Shown here in pieces: positions 27,922 through 37,728 of a DNA stretch of 64,000 nt (position 1 is the stretch's first letter; every line of letters begins with the position of its first letter). The stretch is from Yoonia sp. G8-12. Lineage in GTDB: Bacteria > Pseudomonadota > Alphaproteobacteria > Rhodobacterales > Rhodobacteraceae. The stretch is taken from NCBI RefSeq assembly GCF_038443675.1, contig NZ_CP151762.1:3569886-3633885 (forward strand). Direction: 5' to 3'. A program made the position numbers and the translations under genes. Under the pieces are notes generated by a model. The model was not told where the DNA came from. It was given only the letters and a program-made list of their open reading frames with translations, and searched no databases.

Positions 27922-28725
27922 ATGGCGCATGCAAAGAACCACGACTATCACATTTTGCCACCATCAATCTGGCCGCTTATGTCCGGATTGGGCGCTTTCA
28001 TCATGCTGTTTGGCGCCGTTATCTGGATGCACGGATCAGGCCCATATATGTTCCTGATCGGTCTCGCGGCTGTTCTTTATGTCATGTTCGCTTGGTGGTC
28101 CGAAGTTGTTGCTGAAAGCAACGCGGGCGATCACACACCGGTTGTCCGGATCGGTCTACGTTATGGCTTTATCATGTTCATCATGTCCGAGGTCATGTTC
28201 TTTGCTGCTTGGTTCTGGTCTTTCTTCAAACATACGCTCTATCCGATGAACGAATATGCAGGCACTACTTATGTTGCGCCCGAGTTCTATCAGGTTGATG
28301 CATTCCACCTGCCATTGATCAACACGTTGGTATTGTTGTGCTCTGGCATGGCCGTCACTTGGGCCCACCACGCGCTTGTCCATGAAAACAACCGCAAAGA
28401 CCTGCAAAACGGTTTGTTGCTTGCCGTTGTTTTGGGCATCTTGTTCACTGGCCTGCAAGCCTACGAATATTGGTATCTGCTTGTTGAGCAGGACTGGACC
28501 TTCGGTGGCGACAAGTTCTTTTCGAACTTCTTCATGGCCACAGGTTTCCACGGCTTCCATGTGATCATCGGTACGATCTTCCTTTTTGTTTGCTATCTGC
28601 GCGCACGTGCAGGGCACTTCACACCGGAACGGCACGTCGGTTTCGAAGCAGCCGCTTGGTACTGGCACTTCGTTGACGTGGTCTGGCTGTTCCTCTTTTT
28701 CGCCGTCTACATCTGGGGTATTTGA
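27922..28725 (+). CDS. coxC: Cytochrome c oxidase subunit III
   Basis: Polytopic membrane protein of 267 residues with seven predicted helices. Conserved segments include MSEVMFFAAWFWSFFKH and the C-terminal WYWHFVDVVWLFLF. It stabilises the oxidase core and proton uptake. It begins 26 bases after ctaG and ends before a stem-loop repeat and a terminator. Confidence 0.97.
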   Translation: MAHAKNHDYHILPPSIWPLMSGLGAFIMLFGAVIWMHGSGPYMFLIGLAAVLYVMFAWWSEVVAESNAGDHTPVVRIGLRYGFIMFIMSEVMFFAAWFWSFFKHTLYPMNEYAGTTYVAPEFYQVDAFHLPLINTLVLLCSGMAVTWAHHALVHENNRKDLQNGLLLAVVLGILFTGLQAYEYWYLLVEQDWTFGGDKFFSNFFMATGFHGFHVIIGTIFLFVCYLRARAGHFTPERHVGFEAAAWYWHFVDVVWLFLFFAVYIWGI

Positions 28726-28735
28726 GCGCCCGGCG

Positions 28736-28757
28736 TGTAAGGTGGATCTTGATCCAC
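28736..28757 (+). repeat. Short stem-loop repeat, copy 4
   Basis: GTGTAAGG overlapping arms GTGGATC / GATCCAC, directly after coxC. It has the same head as the other copies, but a different self-complementary arm pair. Confidence 0.6.
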
Positions 28758-28771
28758 TTCCCACAATTCAC

Positions 28772-28802
28772 AAACGCGCGGGTGCATTCTCGCGCGTTTT
28801 GG
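28772..28802 (+). terminator. Stem-loop terminator after coxC
   Basis: Arms AAACGCGCG (28772-28780) and CGCGCGTTT (28791-28799) with a 10-base loop, ending in TTTT. It would reduce read-through from coxC into the surf1 gene 20 bases on. Confidence 0.65.
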
Positions 28803-28818
28803 CTATCAAGGGCGCAAG

Positions 28819-29496
28819 ATGCTGCGTAAAATTCTCTTCCCGATAATTCTTGGTGTCGCCGGGTGCGGCGTTTTGATCAGCCTAGGTTTGTGGCAGGTAG
28901 AGCGTCTGGCATGGAAACAGGAAATCATCGCTGGGATTGACCAGCGGCTGGCGGCGCCACCGGTCCCGCTGACGCGTTTTGTCTACGAGCAAAGTGATGA
29001 ATATTCGCGGGTAATGGTTTCTGGCAGGCCTACCGGAGAAGAGTTGCATGTGCTCGTCTCTGGCACCGAGGCAGGGACCGGCTATCGTGTGATTTCAAAG
29101 TTTGAAACGGATATTGGCCCGATCCTTGTGGATCAGGGTCTTCTTCCGCTGGAGAACAAAGATGCGTCACCTTTGCGCTTGCAAATGCGCATGGTTGGAA
29201 CGCTTCTTTGGCCTGATGACCAGAACAGCAATACGCCCGAGCCTGATCTAGACCGCAACATCTGGTTCGCACGCAATATTCCTGCCATGTCCGAAGCACT
29301 CGGCACCCAGCCTTTGTTGGTTGTTGCCAGTCAAACCTCGCCAGCTGATCCGCGGCTCACACCCTTGCCTGTGAACACGGCAACGATCAAGAACGACCAT
29401 TTTGAGTATGCGGTCACATGGTTCTTGCTGGCCGCAGTCTGGGCGATTATGACCCTGTTCTTGATATTTCGGACCACGCGCCAAAAGGACGCCTGA
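28819..29496 (+). CDS. SURF1 family cytochrome oxidase biogenesis protein
   Basis: Protein of 225 residues with the SURF1 layout: one N-terminal membrane helix (ILGVAGCGVLISLGLWQVERL), a periplasmic domain, and one C-terminal membrane helix (VTWFLLAAVWAIMTLFLI). It supports heme A insertion into subunit I. It follows coxC and precedes thrC, the standard Rhodobacteraceae order. Confidence 0.93.
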   Translation: MLRKILFPIILGVAGCGVLISLGLWQVERLAWKQEIIAGIDQRLAAPPVPLTRFVYEQSDEYSRVMVSGRPTGEELHVLVSGTEAGTGYRVISKFETDIGPILVDQGLLPLENKDASPLRLQMRMVGTLLWPDDQNSNTPEPDLDRNIWFARNIPAMSEALGTQPLLVVASQTSPADPRLTPLPVNTATIKNDHFEYAVTWFLLAAVWAIMTLFLIFRTTRQKDA

Positions 29497-29501
29497 CACC
29501 C

Positions 29502-30886
29502 ATGCGCTACATCTCAACCCGTGGCACAGCCCCGAGCCTTTGCTTTGAAGAAGCTATGCTGACCGGTTTGGCGCGTGATGGCGGGCTCTATGTACCTGAA
29601 GAAGTGCCAACGCTAAGTCATGCACAAATCGCCGCGATGGCGGGCAAATCCTATGAAGAGGTGGCCTTTGACGTGATGCGCCCCTTCATCGGCGATACCT
29701 TCACCGACGAAGAATTCCGCAAACTGATTGCCCAGGCCTATGTCGGTTTCGGCCATGCCGCGCGCGCGCCCTTGGTGCAACTGGATAGCAACCATTTCCT
29801 GTTGGAACTATTCCATGGACCCACGCTTGCGTTCAAAGACTTTGCGATGCAGCTGATTGGTCAGATGTTCCAAGCGGCCCTGACCCGCTCGGGTGATCGC
29901 GTCACAATCGTGGGGGCCACTTCGGGCGACACAGGATCCGCAGCGATTGAGGCGTTTCGTGGGCTCAAGGCCGTGGATGTCTTTATCATGTACCCACACG
30001 GCCGCGTGTCCGAAGTGCAGCGCCGCCAGATGACAACACCCACTGAAAGCAACGTTCATGCGCTGGCAGTGGATGGCGACTTTGACGATTGCCAAGCAGC
30101 CGTCAAAGACATGTTCAATGATTTCACCTTTCGCGAAGAGGTCAAACTCGCAGGTGTGAATTCGATCAACTGGGGCCGTGTTCTGGCGCAGGTGGTCTAT
30201 TACTTCACCGCCGCTGTGTCGCTTGGCGCGCCTCACCGCGAAGTCAGCTTCACCGTGCCTACCGGCAACTTTGGCGATATTTTCGCAGGCTACATTGCCA
30301 AGAAAATGGGCCTTCCCATTGCCGATCTTGTGGTCGCCACGAACCGCAACGACATTCTGCACCGCACGCTACAAACCGGCGCCTATACCAAAGAAGGTGT
30401 GGAACCCACGATCAGCCCTTCGATGGATATTCAGGTGAGTTCCAATTTTGAACGCGCTTTGTTTGATGCCTACGGGCGTGATGGCGCAGCGGTGGCCAGT
30501 CAGATGGATGATCTGAAACGGGGTGGTTTCGAGATCAGTCAAGGCGCCTATCAAATGCTGAAAGATACCTTCAAATCCGGCCGCGCCTCTGAGGAAGAAA
30601 CGCAGGCGACTATCAAGACCTATCTGGCGGATCACGGCGAACTCTTGTGCCCACATACCGCCGTCGGCGTCCATGTGGCCGAGCCATATCTGGGCACTAC
30701 GCCGATGGTCACGTTGGCAACCGCGCATCCGGCGAAATTCCCTGATGCCGTGAAAGCGGCCTCTGGTGTCTCTGCCCCCTTCCACCGCGCATGGCAGACC
30801 TATATGACCGACCCGAGCGTGTCACACGCGTCGGCAATGATCTGGCGACCATTCAGGGCGTCATCAGGGAACGGATTAAGAATTGA
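29502..30886 (+). pseudogene. thrC: Threonine synthase, frameshifted near the C-terminus
   Basis: PLP enzyme converting O-phosphohomoserine to threonine. The PLP lysine is Lys112 in LAFKDFAMQ; VGATSGDTGSAA binds phosphate. The frame holds to about GVSAP (30775). The expected ending LPPRMADLYDRPERV to GVIRERIKN is one base out of phase, so the uncorrected frame runs on over the next gene. One extra C in the C5 run at 30771-30775 restores a roughly 460-residue protein ending at TGA 30884-30886. Start taken at the ATG at 29502. Confidence 0.9.
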
Positions 30887-32149
30887 CCATCCAACTGCAC
30901 ACGCTATCCAACGGCTTTCAAATCGTGACCGAACATATGCCGGGGCTGAAATCAGCCAGCATTGGCATCTGGGTCCAAGTAGGTGGGCGGCACGAACGGG
31001 TCGCGCAAAACGGGATTGCCCATTTCCTCGAGCATATGGCGTTCAAGGGCACCAAGACGCGCAGCGCGCTACAAATTGCCGAGGCCATAGAGGATGTGGG
31101 CGGCTATATGAACGCCTACACCAGCCGCGAAATGACCGCCTATTACGCGCGTGTTCTTGAAGATGACGTGGCCCTTGGTTTGGATGTGATTTCGGATATC
31201 TTGCTGAATCCTGTCTTTGATCCAGCCGAGATAGAGGTTGAGCGTGGTGTGATCCTTCAAGAGATCGGACAGGCGCTGGATACGCCCGATGATATCATTT
31301 TTGACTGGCTCCAAGAGGTGGCCTATCCCGATCAGGCCCTTGGACGCACAATTCTTGGTCCAACTGAGCGTGTGAGCAGTTTCAATCGCGATGATCTGCA
31401 AGGGTTCGTCGCAGAGCATTACGGTCCCAACCAGATGATCCTGTCGGCCGCAGGGGCAGTAGATCACGATGCCATCGTTGCTCAGGCCGAAGCGCTGTTC
31501 GGGCATTTGCAAAGCGTGCCACGCGCACCAGAACTGATGCAGCCAGCTACTTTTGGTGGTGGTGAGCGGCGCGAAAACAAGGATCTTGAGCAGGTGCATT
31601 TCGCGCTGGCGCTGGAAGGGCCCACCTATCTGGATCCTGCCATCTACACCGCGCAAATCTATGCCGGGGTGATGGGCGGCGGCATGTCTTCGCGCCTGTT
31701 CCAAGAGGTGCGCGAAAAGCGCGGACTATGCTACACGATCTTCGCGCAGGCAGGGGCCTATGAGGACACAGGTCTGACCACCATCTACGCGGGCACCAGT
31801 GCCGAACAAATCGCAGAACTAGCCAATATCACCATGGATGAGATGAAGCGCGCCGCCGACGATATGAGCGCGGCTGAGGTAGCGCGCGCGCGCTCAGATG
31901 AAAGCGGGGCTTTTGATGGGGCTCGAAAGCCCGTCGAACCGTGCCGAACGTCTGGCGCGGCTGTTGTCAATCTGGGGCCGTATTCCCGGCATTGCGGAAA
32001 CCGTCGCGCATATCGATGATGTCACAACTGGTGACGTCAAAGACTTTGCGGGACAGATGGCCGGACAGGCAGGCACTGCGCTGGCACTTTATGGCCCTGC
32101 CGAAGCGGCACCCTCGCTGGATGCGCTGAAAGCGCGTTTGGCGGCCTAA
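30883..32149 (+). pseudogene. M16-family zinc protease, frameshifted in a GC repeat
   Basis: Processing-peptidase-like protein with the inverted zinc motif HFLEH (His47, Glu50, His51). The start is TTG, overlapping the thrC stop as TTGA. After DMSAAEVARAR the frame breaks in the GC dinucleotide tract at 31882-31893. The expected continuation (QMKAGLLMGLESPSNRAERLAR to the stop at 32147-32149) lies in another frame. One more GC unit gives a normal 422-residue protein. It is functionally linked by position to surf1-thrC in this group. Confidence 0.88.
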
Positions 32150-32733
32150 TGCTCGGGGCCAGGAAGAAGGTCCGGATCGAAACCGAACGGCTCACACTGC
32201 GGCCACCAATTCACAGCGACTTTCGCGCATGGGTGGCCCTGCGGCGTGACAGTGAAGCCTTCCTCAAACCGTGGGAGCCCACGTGGGCCTCTGACCACCT
32301 GTCGCGCAAGGCCTTTACCAATCGCGTGTATTGGGCGCAGCGTTCCATTGCGAACGGCACGGCGATGCCGCTGTTTCTGGTGCGGCGCGAGGACAACGGT
32401 TTGCTGGGGGCAATCACGCTTGATCATATCCGTCGCGGGCCTGCACAATCGGGGATCACAGGTTATTGGATCGGTGAGCCCTTTGCGCGTCAAGGCTACA
32501 TGCGCGAGGCTATTCAGGCCGTTGTGCATCATGCCTTCACGGTCATGGATCTTAGTCGGATCGAAGCGGGGTGCCTGCCTGAAAACACCGCGTCACGTCG
32601 TTTGCTTGAACAATGCGGCTATAAATATGAAGGCGTCGCGCAAAGCTATTTGCAGATCAACGGACGCTGGCGCAATCATGTGCTCTACGCCAACCTGCGC
32701 AATGACCGGCGCGGAAAGACTGATGTGGGATAG
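32149..32733 (+). CDS. GNAT acetyltransferase of the RimJ/RimL type
   Basis: Protein of 194 residues with the opening RIETERLTLRPP typical of ribosomal-protein N-terminal acetyltransferases. The acetyl-CoA loop lies around GEPFARQGYMREA, and the end segment ENTASRRLLEQCGYKYEGV is typical of the family. It starts in the stop codon of the M16 gene (TAATG), so it is coupled to it. The exact substrate protein is unknown. Confidence 0.9.
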   Translation: MLGARKKVRIETERLTLRPPIHSDFRAWVALRRDSEAFLKPWEPTWASDHLSRKAFTNRVYWAQRSIANGTAMPLFLVRREDNGLLGAITLDHIRRGPAQSGITGYWIGEPFARQGYMREAIQAVVHHAFTVMDLSRIEAGCLPENTASRRLLEQCGYKYEGVAQSYLQINGRWRNHVLYANLRNDRRGKTDVG

Positions 32734-32780
32734 GGGCGACCCTGAAACGTCGGCGGCAACCGCCGCTTAGCGAGGACAGA

Positions 32781-33005
32781 ATGGCCATGACCTTTCCCAG
32801 AACACCTTCATTCCGGCTGGATGGCAAACGCGCTTTGGTCGTGGGTGGGTCGTCTGGTATTGGGTTGGGTTGTGCCGTCGCACTGGCTGATGCCGGGGCC
32901 GAGGTGACGGTGGCTGCTCGTAACGAGGTTCGGGTCAGCCAAGTGGTGGCGGCGATGATGACCGGCACCCATATGCTGATCGACGGGGGCTGGACGGCGG
33001 ATTGA
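32781..33005 (+). pseudogene. Short-chain dehydrogenase remnant with a large internal deletion
   Basis: Only 74 codons. The N-terminal Rossmann segment GKRALVVGGSSGIGLGCAVALADAGAEVTVAAR runs directly into MMTGTHMLIDGGW, the usual C-terminal end of SDR enzymes. Roughly 170 residues, including the catalytic Ser and Tyr-x-x-x-Lys, are missing without loss of frame. It cannot be a working enzyme; it is either a true deletion remnant or an assembly collapse. Confidence 0.8.
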
Positions 33006-33065
33006 TCGCGGTTGGACAGTCGCGCCTTTCGGTCCATTTATCACGAATGCTTAAGGGAACATAAT

Positions 33066-34499
33066 ATGCTCAACCCTGTGACACCGGAATTCGAAGAGAC
33101 TCTACGCGCCTTGCTGCCTGCGGCTGCATTCAAGAACGACACCGCACCTTACCTGTCCGAACCGCGCGGCCGTTGGTCCGGGCAAGGGTTCGTCGTGGCC
33201 CCTGCCAGTACCGAAGAGGTCGCAAGCGTCGTGCGCGCCTGTGCTGCGGCGCGCGTTGGGATCGTTCCTTATAGCGGCGGGACCGGATTGGTTGGCGGGC
33301 AATTGTTGCAGGAAGGCCCGCGCCCTGTCGTCCTGTCCTTGGAACGGATGAACCGTATCCGTGCGGTTTACCCATCCGAAAACGTGCTGGTCTGCGATGC
33401 AGGTGTGATCCTCGCAGATGTCCAAAAGGCGGCTGAGGATGTGGGCCGTTTGTTCCCGCTGTCATTGGCCTCGGAAGGGTCCGCACGGATTGGCGGGTTG
33501 CTGGGCACAAATGCTGGTGGGGTAAATGTGCTGCGCTACGGCAATACGCGCGCGCTGTGTCTGGGGCTTGAGGTGGTACGCCCTGATGGCAGCATCTGGC
33601 ACGGGCTAACACGGCTGCGCAAAGACAATACTGGCTACGACCTGCGCAACCTGATGATTGGCGCGGAAGGCACGTTGGGGATCATAACCGGTGCCGCGCT
33701 CAAGCTGGTACCGCGCCCTGTCGGTGTGGGGGCGGCGCTGATGGCTGTGCCGTCACCTGCGGCAGCACTGGAGCTTCTGGCGCTTGCGGGCGCGCAGATA
33801 GGCGAGGGCGTTTCCGCCTTCGAGATCATGAACCGACAAGGCTTTGATTTCTTGGCCGAAGTCGGGCCAGAGACAAAGCAACCCTTTGACACGTTGCCGG
33901 AATGGTGCGTGCTGGTCGATGTGGGGCTCTCCGCAGGAATAAGCCCAGAAGCGGCATTGGAGGGGTTGTTCATGACGGCATTTGAGGCCGGATTGGTCAC
34001 CGACGGGGTGATCGCGCAAAGCCATGCGCAGCGTGACGCTTTCTGGTACATCCGTGAAAATATCCCCGAGGCGAACCGCCGGATCGGGTCCGTGAGTTCA
34101 CATGATATCTCTCTGCCACTGAGCGCCATTCCAGAGTTTATTCATCGCGGTGAGAAGGCGCTAGCCGAGGTGGGTGTGTTCCGCATCAATTGTTTCGGTC
34201 ACTTGGGCGACGGCAACCTGCATTATAATGTCTTTCCTGTCGCAGGACGCAGTCGTGCGGACTATGAGGCCGAGCGGCCAGCGGTGAAGCGTGTCGTTCA
34301 TGATCTGGTGCACGCGATGGAGGGCTCGATCAGTGCCGAGCACGGGATTGGGCGGGCAAAGGTCAAAGACCTCGAGACTTACGGCGATCCCGCCAAGCTT
34401 GAAATGCTGCGCGCGATCAAGGATGCGCTGGATCCGCTGGGCATTATGAACCCCGGTGCGGTCTTGCGGCAACGGTCGATGCCTCCGGCGGAAGTTTGA
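33066..34499 (+). CDS. FAD-binding oxidase/dehydrogenase (GlcD / D-2-hydroxyglutarate dehydrogenase type)
   Basis: Protein of 477 residues of the VAO/PCMH flavoprotein fold. The FAD-binding loop is YSGGTGLVGGQ, and GLLGTNAGGVNVLRYGN lies nearby. The C-terminal cap carries the HLGDGNLHYNVFP metal/substrate motif and ends with SAEHGIG. It oxidises a D-2-hydroxy acid; which acid is not decided by sequence. The ATG at 33066 is preferred because AAGGGA lies just upstream. Confidence 0.88.
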   Translation: MLNPVTPEFEETLRALLPAAAFKNDTAPYLSEPRGRWSGQGFVVAPASTEEVASVVRACAAARVGIVPYSGGTGLVGGQLLQEGPRPVVLSLERMNRIRAVYPSENVLVCDAGVILADVQKAAEDVGRLFPLSLASEGSARIGGLLGTNAGGVNVLRYGNTRALCLGLEVVRPDGSIWHGLTRLRKDNTGYDLRNLMIGAEGTLGIITGAALKLVPRPVGVGAALMAVPSPAAALELLALAGAQIGEGVSAFEIMNRQGFDFLAEVGPETKQPFDTLPEWCVLVDVGLSAGISPEAALEGLFMTAFEAGLVTDGVIAQSHAQRDAFWYIRENIPEANRRIGSVSSHDISLPLSAIPEFIHRGEKALAEVGVFRINCFGHLGDGNLHYNVFPVAGRSRADYEAERPAVKRVVHDLVHAMEGSISAEHGIGRAKVKDLETYGDPAKLEMLRAIKDALDPLGIMNPGAVLRQRSMPPAEV

Positions 34500-34520
34500 A
34501 GGGACATAGAAAGTTGGCGA

Positions 34521-35051
34521 CTATTCGCCTTCAAACTGGCAGAGCGCATGGACGTTCATGCCGAGGTTTTCGAGTTTTTTGCGCCCGCCAAGGTCAGGTA
34601 GGTCGATGATAAAGGCGCAACCTACCACTTCGGCCCCCATGCGTTCGATCAGTTTGATCCCCGCCTCGGCCGTGCCGCCAGTGGCGAGCAGGTCGTCGAC
34701 CAGCAGCACTTTTTCACCGGCTTGTAGGGCGTCGTCATGTACCTCCATCGTGGCTTTGCCGTATTCCAGCGTATAATCCTGTTGAATCGTTTTGCCGGGC
34801 AGTTTGCCTTTTTTGCGAATGGGCACAAACCCCACGGACAGTTGATGCGCGATGGCGCCGCCAAGGATGAAGCCGCGCGCTTCTAGCCCGACGACCTTGT
34901 CGATGGGTTGACCTGCGTAGGGGTGCAGCAACTGATCAATGGCAATGCGAAAGCCGCGGGCGTCGCTGAAAAGCGTGGTCACATCGCGGAACATGATGCC
35001 TTCGTGCGGGAAGTCGGGGATCGTGCGGATATAGTCTTGGACAGTTTTCAT
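34521..35051 (-). CDS. apt: Adenine phosphoribosyltransferase
   Basis: Protein of 176 residues that salvages adenine to AMP with PRPP. The PRPP-binding motif VLLVDDLLATGGTAEAG lies at about 115-131, and the N-terminal IPDFPHEGIMFRDVTTL is typical. It follows mtnP, whose product releases adenine from methylthioadenosine, so the two form a salvage unit. Confidence 0.96.
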   Translation of the reverse strand: MKTVQDYIRTIPDFPHEGIMFRDVTTLFSDARGFRIAIDQLLHPYAGQPIDKVVGLEARGFILGGAIAHQLSVGFVPIRKKGKLPGKTIQQDYTLEYGKATMEVHDDALQAGEKVLLVDDLLATGGTAEAGIKLIERMGAEVVGCAFIIDLPDLGGRKKLENLGMNVHALCQFEGE

Positions 35052-35062
35052 GGATCGTCTTT

Positions 35063-35929
35063 CTAGAGGACACGGCCAGCGATGGCATCAAGTTTGGCAA
35101 CCAGCGCAGGGTCGCGTTTATCGGGGGCTGTCATGACGGCATATTCCAATGCGCGATCACAGCCATGCGGACAGGGTGTGCGTTCAGGCCCAACAAGCGC
35201 GGGCAGGCGGCTGATCAGGTCTTGGGCCTTGGTGCCGTTGCCTTGCAGTGTCTTGATCACGTCGCTCACATCGACTGCGCCATGATCCGGATGCCAGCTG
35301 TCGTAGTCGGTGACCATCGCGACCGAGGCGTAGCAAATCTCGGCCTCGCGGGCGAGTTTGGCTTCGGGCATATTTGTCATGCCGATCACGTCACAGCCCC
35401 ATGCGCGGTACAGCTTGCTTTCGGCCATTGAGGAGAATTGCGGGCCTTCCATTGCGAGGTAGGTGCCGCCGGTGTGGATTGTGATGCCTGCATCGCGGCC
35501 AGCGGTTGCACAAGCCTCTGACAGGCGTGCGCAGGTCGGGTGAGCGACGCTGACGTGCGCCACGCAGCCGGTGCCGAAGAAGGATTTTTCACGCGCAAAT
35601 GTGCGATCAATGAACTGATCTACCAGCACAAAATCGCCTGGCGCCATTTCTTCACGAAAGGACCCGCAGGCGCTCACGCTGATGATGTCTGTGACGCCCA
35701 GTCGTTTGAGCGCGTCAATGTTTGCGCGGTATGGCACCGTGGTTGGCGAATGCACATGCCCGCGCCCGTGACGCGGCAAGAACACCATCTCGACCCCATC
35801 CAGACGCCCCGTCAGCATGTCATCCGAGGGCGACCCCCAAGCGCTTGGGGCAGCAACCCAAGCGGCATCTTCCAGCCCATCCATATTGTATATGCCTGAG
35901 CCGCCGATGATTCCGATTTTCGTTTGCAT
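35063..35929 (-). CDS. mtnP: S-methyl-5'-thioadenosine phosphorylase
   Basis: Purine-nucleoside-phosphorylase-family enzyme of 288 residues. The phosphate site is IGGSGIYN at the N-terminus. EGPQFSSMAESKLYR and MTNMPEAKLAREAEICY are the MTAP substrate signatures. It splits MTA from polyamine synthesis into adenine and methylthioribose-1-phosphate. The ATG at 35929 gives the standard start; the frame extends uselessly upstream to 36076. It is 11 bases upstream of apt. Confidence 0.95.
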   Translation of the reverse strand: MQTKIGIIGGSGIYNMDGLEDAAWVAAPSAWGSPSDDMLTGRLDGVEMVFLPRHGRGHVHSPTTVPYRANIDALKRLGVTDIISVSACGSFREEMAPGDFVLVDQFIDRTFAREKSFFGTGCVAHVSVAHPTCARLSEACATAGRDAGITIHTGGTYLAMEGPQFSSMAESKLYRAWGCDVIGMTNMPEAKLAREAEICYASVAMVTDYDSWHPDHGAVDVSDVIKTLQGNGTKAQDLISRLPALVGPERTPCPHGCDRALEYAVMTAPDKRDPALVAKLDAIAGRVL

Positions 35930-36099
35930 GATCCGCCTGTTCGTCATTCCGCCGCTACATTGAAGCGGATCAATGCGAAATGGAAGCCTATCCGCCGTGC
36001 CAATGCTGCAACACCGCATTATCCCTAGGGGTTGAGGGGTGACATTGGCGAAGCGCTGCTTTAGGGCACAGGTCAATTCCCCTTTCGACAGGATTTCCT

Positions 36100-37722
36100 A
36101 TGGCCCGCGCCCTATTGGCGAGTTTCGCTGACAGTCTTTCACTTACTGACCCGGATGCCCCGCTGACCCCCGGTCAATGGCGGGTTGAAATCCTGTCAGG
36201 CCTGACGGTGGCACTGGCGTTGGTTCCCGAGGCGGTTGCCTTTGCATTTGTCGCAGGGGTTGAGCCGTTGGTGGGGCTTTATGCCGCCTTTATCGTGGGT
36301 CTCATCACTGCCGTCTTTGGCGGGCGTCCTGGCATGATTTCGGGTGCGACGGGGGCTTTGGCCGTTGTCATGGTCAGCCTCGTGGCGCTCCACGGGGTGG
36401 AATATCTCTTTGCGACCGTGGTTCTGATGGGTCTGATCCAGATCGTCGTGGGCGTCATGCGCTGGGGTAAGTTTATCCGGCTTGTGCCGCATCCGGTGAT
36501 GCTGGGCTTTGTAAACGGTCTGGCGATCGTTATTTTCCTTGCGCAATTGGGTCAGTTTCAGGTGCCAGGGTCCGCCGAAAGCGCAGGCCACGGCATGGCC
36601 AATGGTCAGTGGTTGTCAGGTGCGCCTCTTTATCTGATGTTGGCGCTTGTGGCGCTGACCATGGCAATTATCTGGGTGATGCCCAAGATCACGAATGCCG
36701 TTCCAGCGCCGCTCGCCGGGATCGGGATTGTGGCCGCGATTGTCATCGGCTTTGGTCTTGATGTGCCACTGGTTGGTGATCTGGCCAGCATCGAAGGCGG
36801 TTTGCCGGCTTTCCATATTCCGATGGTGCCGCTGACGTGGGAGACGCTTGAAATCATCCTACCTTACGCGCTGATCCTTGCCGCGATTGGCCTGATCGAG
36901 AGCCTGCTGACACTGAACCTTGTGGGGGAAATGACCGGCAAGCGCGGCGGTGCAAGTCAGGAATGTCTCGCACAGGGCGCGGCCAACACCGTGACCGGTT
37001 TCTTTGGCGGTATGGGCGGCTGTGCAATGATCGGCCAGTCCATGATCAACGTGAAATCTGGCGGCCGGACACGGGTTGCGGGGATTGCTGCGGCGTTGTT
37101 CCTGTTGGCTTTTATCCTGTTTGCAAGCGGCTTGATCGAACAAATCCCTCTGGCTGCACTTGTCGGCGTGATGTTCATGGTCGTGATCGGGACATTTGCG
37201 TGGAACTCGTTGCGCATTTTGCGCAAGGTGCCGCGCACCGACGCCTTTGTGACGATCCTTGTCACCGTTGTCACCGTGGCCACCGATCTTGCGACCGCTG
37301 TGGTGGTCGGCGTGATCGTGTCTGCATTGGCCTATGCTTGGAGCAACGCTACCCGCATTCACGCTATCAAGCGTGAGAGCCGCACCTCTGCGGGTGCGCA
37401 GGTCTATGAAATCCAGGGACCGCTGTTTTTCGGGTCTTCTGACGGGTTCTTGGAGATTTTTGACATCGCGAATGATCCCGATGTGGTGATTGTCGATTTT
37501 GCCAATAGCCGCGTTGCGGATCAGTCTGCCTTGCAGGCGATTGAGGCGTTAGCGCAAAGATATGAGGATGCAGGCAAAGAAATCCAACTGCGTCACCTCA
37601 GCCGCGATTGTCATAAACTGTTGGCAAAAGCGGGGCACCTGATGGTCGATAGTGATGATGATCCGGACTATGCGCTTGCGGTGGATTATAGCGTAAAGAC
37701 AGGAATTATTGGCGGCCACTAA
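36100..37722 (+). CDS. SulP-family inorganic anion transporter with STAS domain
   Basis: Inner-membrane transporter of 540 residues. Ten or more hydrophobic helices cover about residues 25-410; the SulP signature falls in the VAFAFVAGVEPLVGLYAAF region. A C-terminal STAS domain follows (about 430-530, with VVIVDFANSRVADQSALQAIEAL). The substrate could be sulfate, bicarbonate or another anion; sequence alone does not decide. It ends at a shared terminator with the convergent flavin reductase. Confidence 0.93.
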   Translation: MARALLASFADSLSLTDPDAPLTPGQWRVEILSGLTVALALVPEAVAFAFVAGVEPLVGLYAAFIVGLITAVFGGRPGMISGATGALAVVMVSLVALHGVEYLFATVVLMGLIQIVVGVMRWGKFIRLVPHPVMLGFVNGLAIVIFLAQLGQFQVPGSAESAGHGMANGQWLSGAPLYLMLALVALTMAIIWVMPKITNAVPAPLAGIGIVAAIVIGFGLDVPLVGDLASIEGGLPAFHIPMVPLTWETLEIILPYALILAAIGLIESLLTLNLVGEMTGKRGGASQECLAQGAANTVTGFFGGMGGCAMIGQSMINVKSGGRTRVAGIAAALFLLAFILFASGLIEQIPLAALVGVMFMVVIGTFAWNSLRILRKVPRTDAFVTILVTVVTVATDLATAVVVGVIVSALAYAWSNATRIHAIKRESRTSAGAQVYEIQGPLFFGSSDGFLEIFDIANDPDVVIVDFANSRVADQSALQAIEALAQRYEDAGKEIQLRHLSRDCHKLLAKAGHLMVDSDDDPDYALAVDYSVKTGIIGGH

Positions 37723-37728
37723 GGCCGC
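37712..37728. terminator. Bidirectional stem-loop between convergent genes
   Basis: GCGGCC (37712-37717) and GGCCGC (37723-37728) pair around the SulP stop codon. The stem lies exactly between two convergent stops. The flanking T-run is short. Confidence 0.5.
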
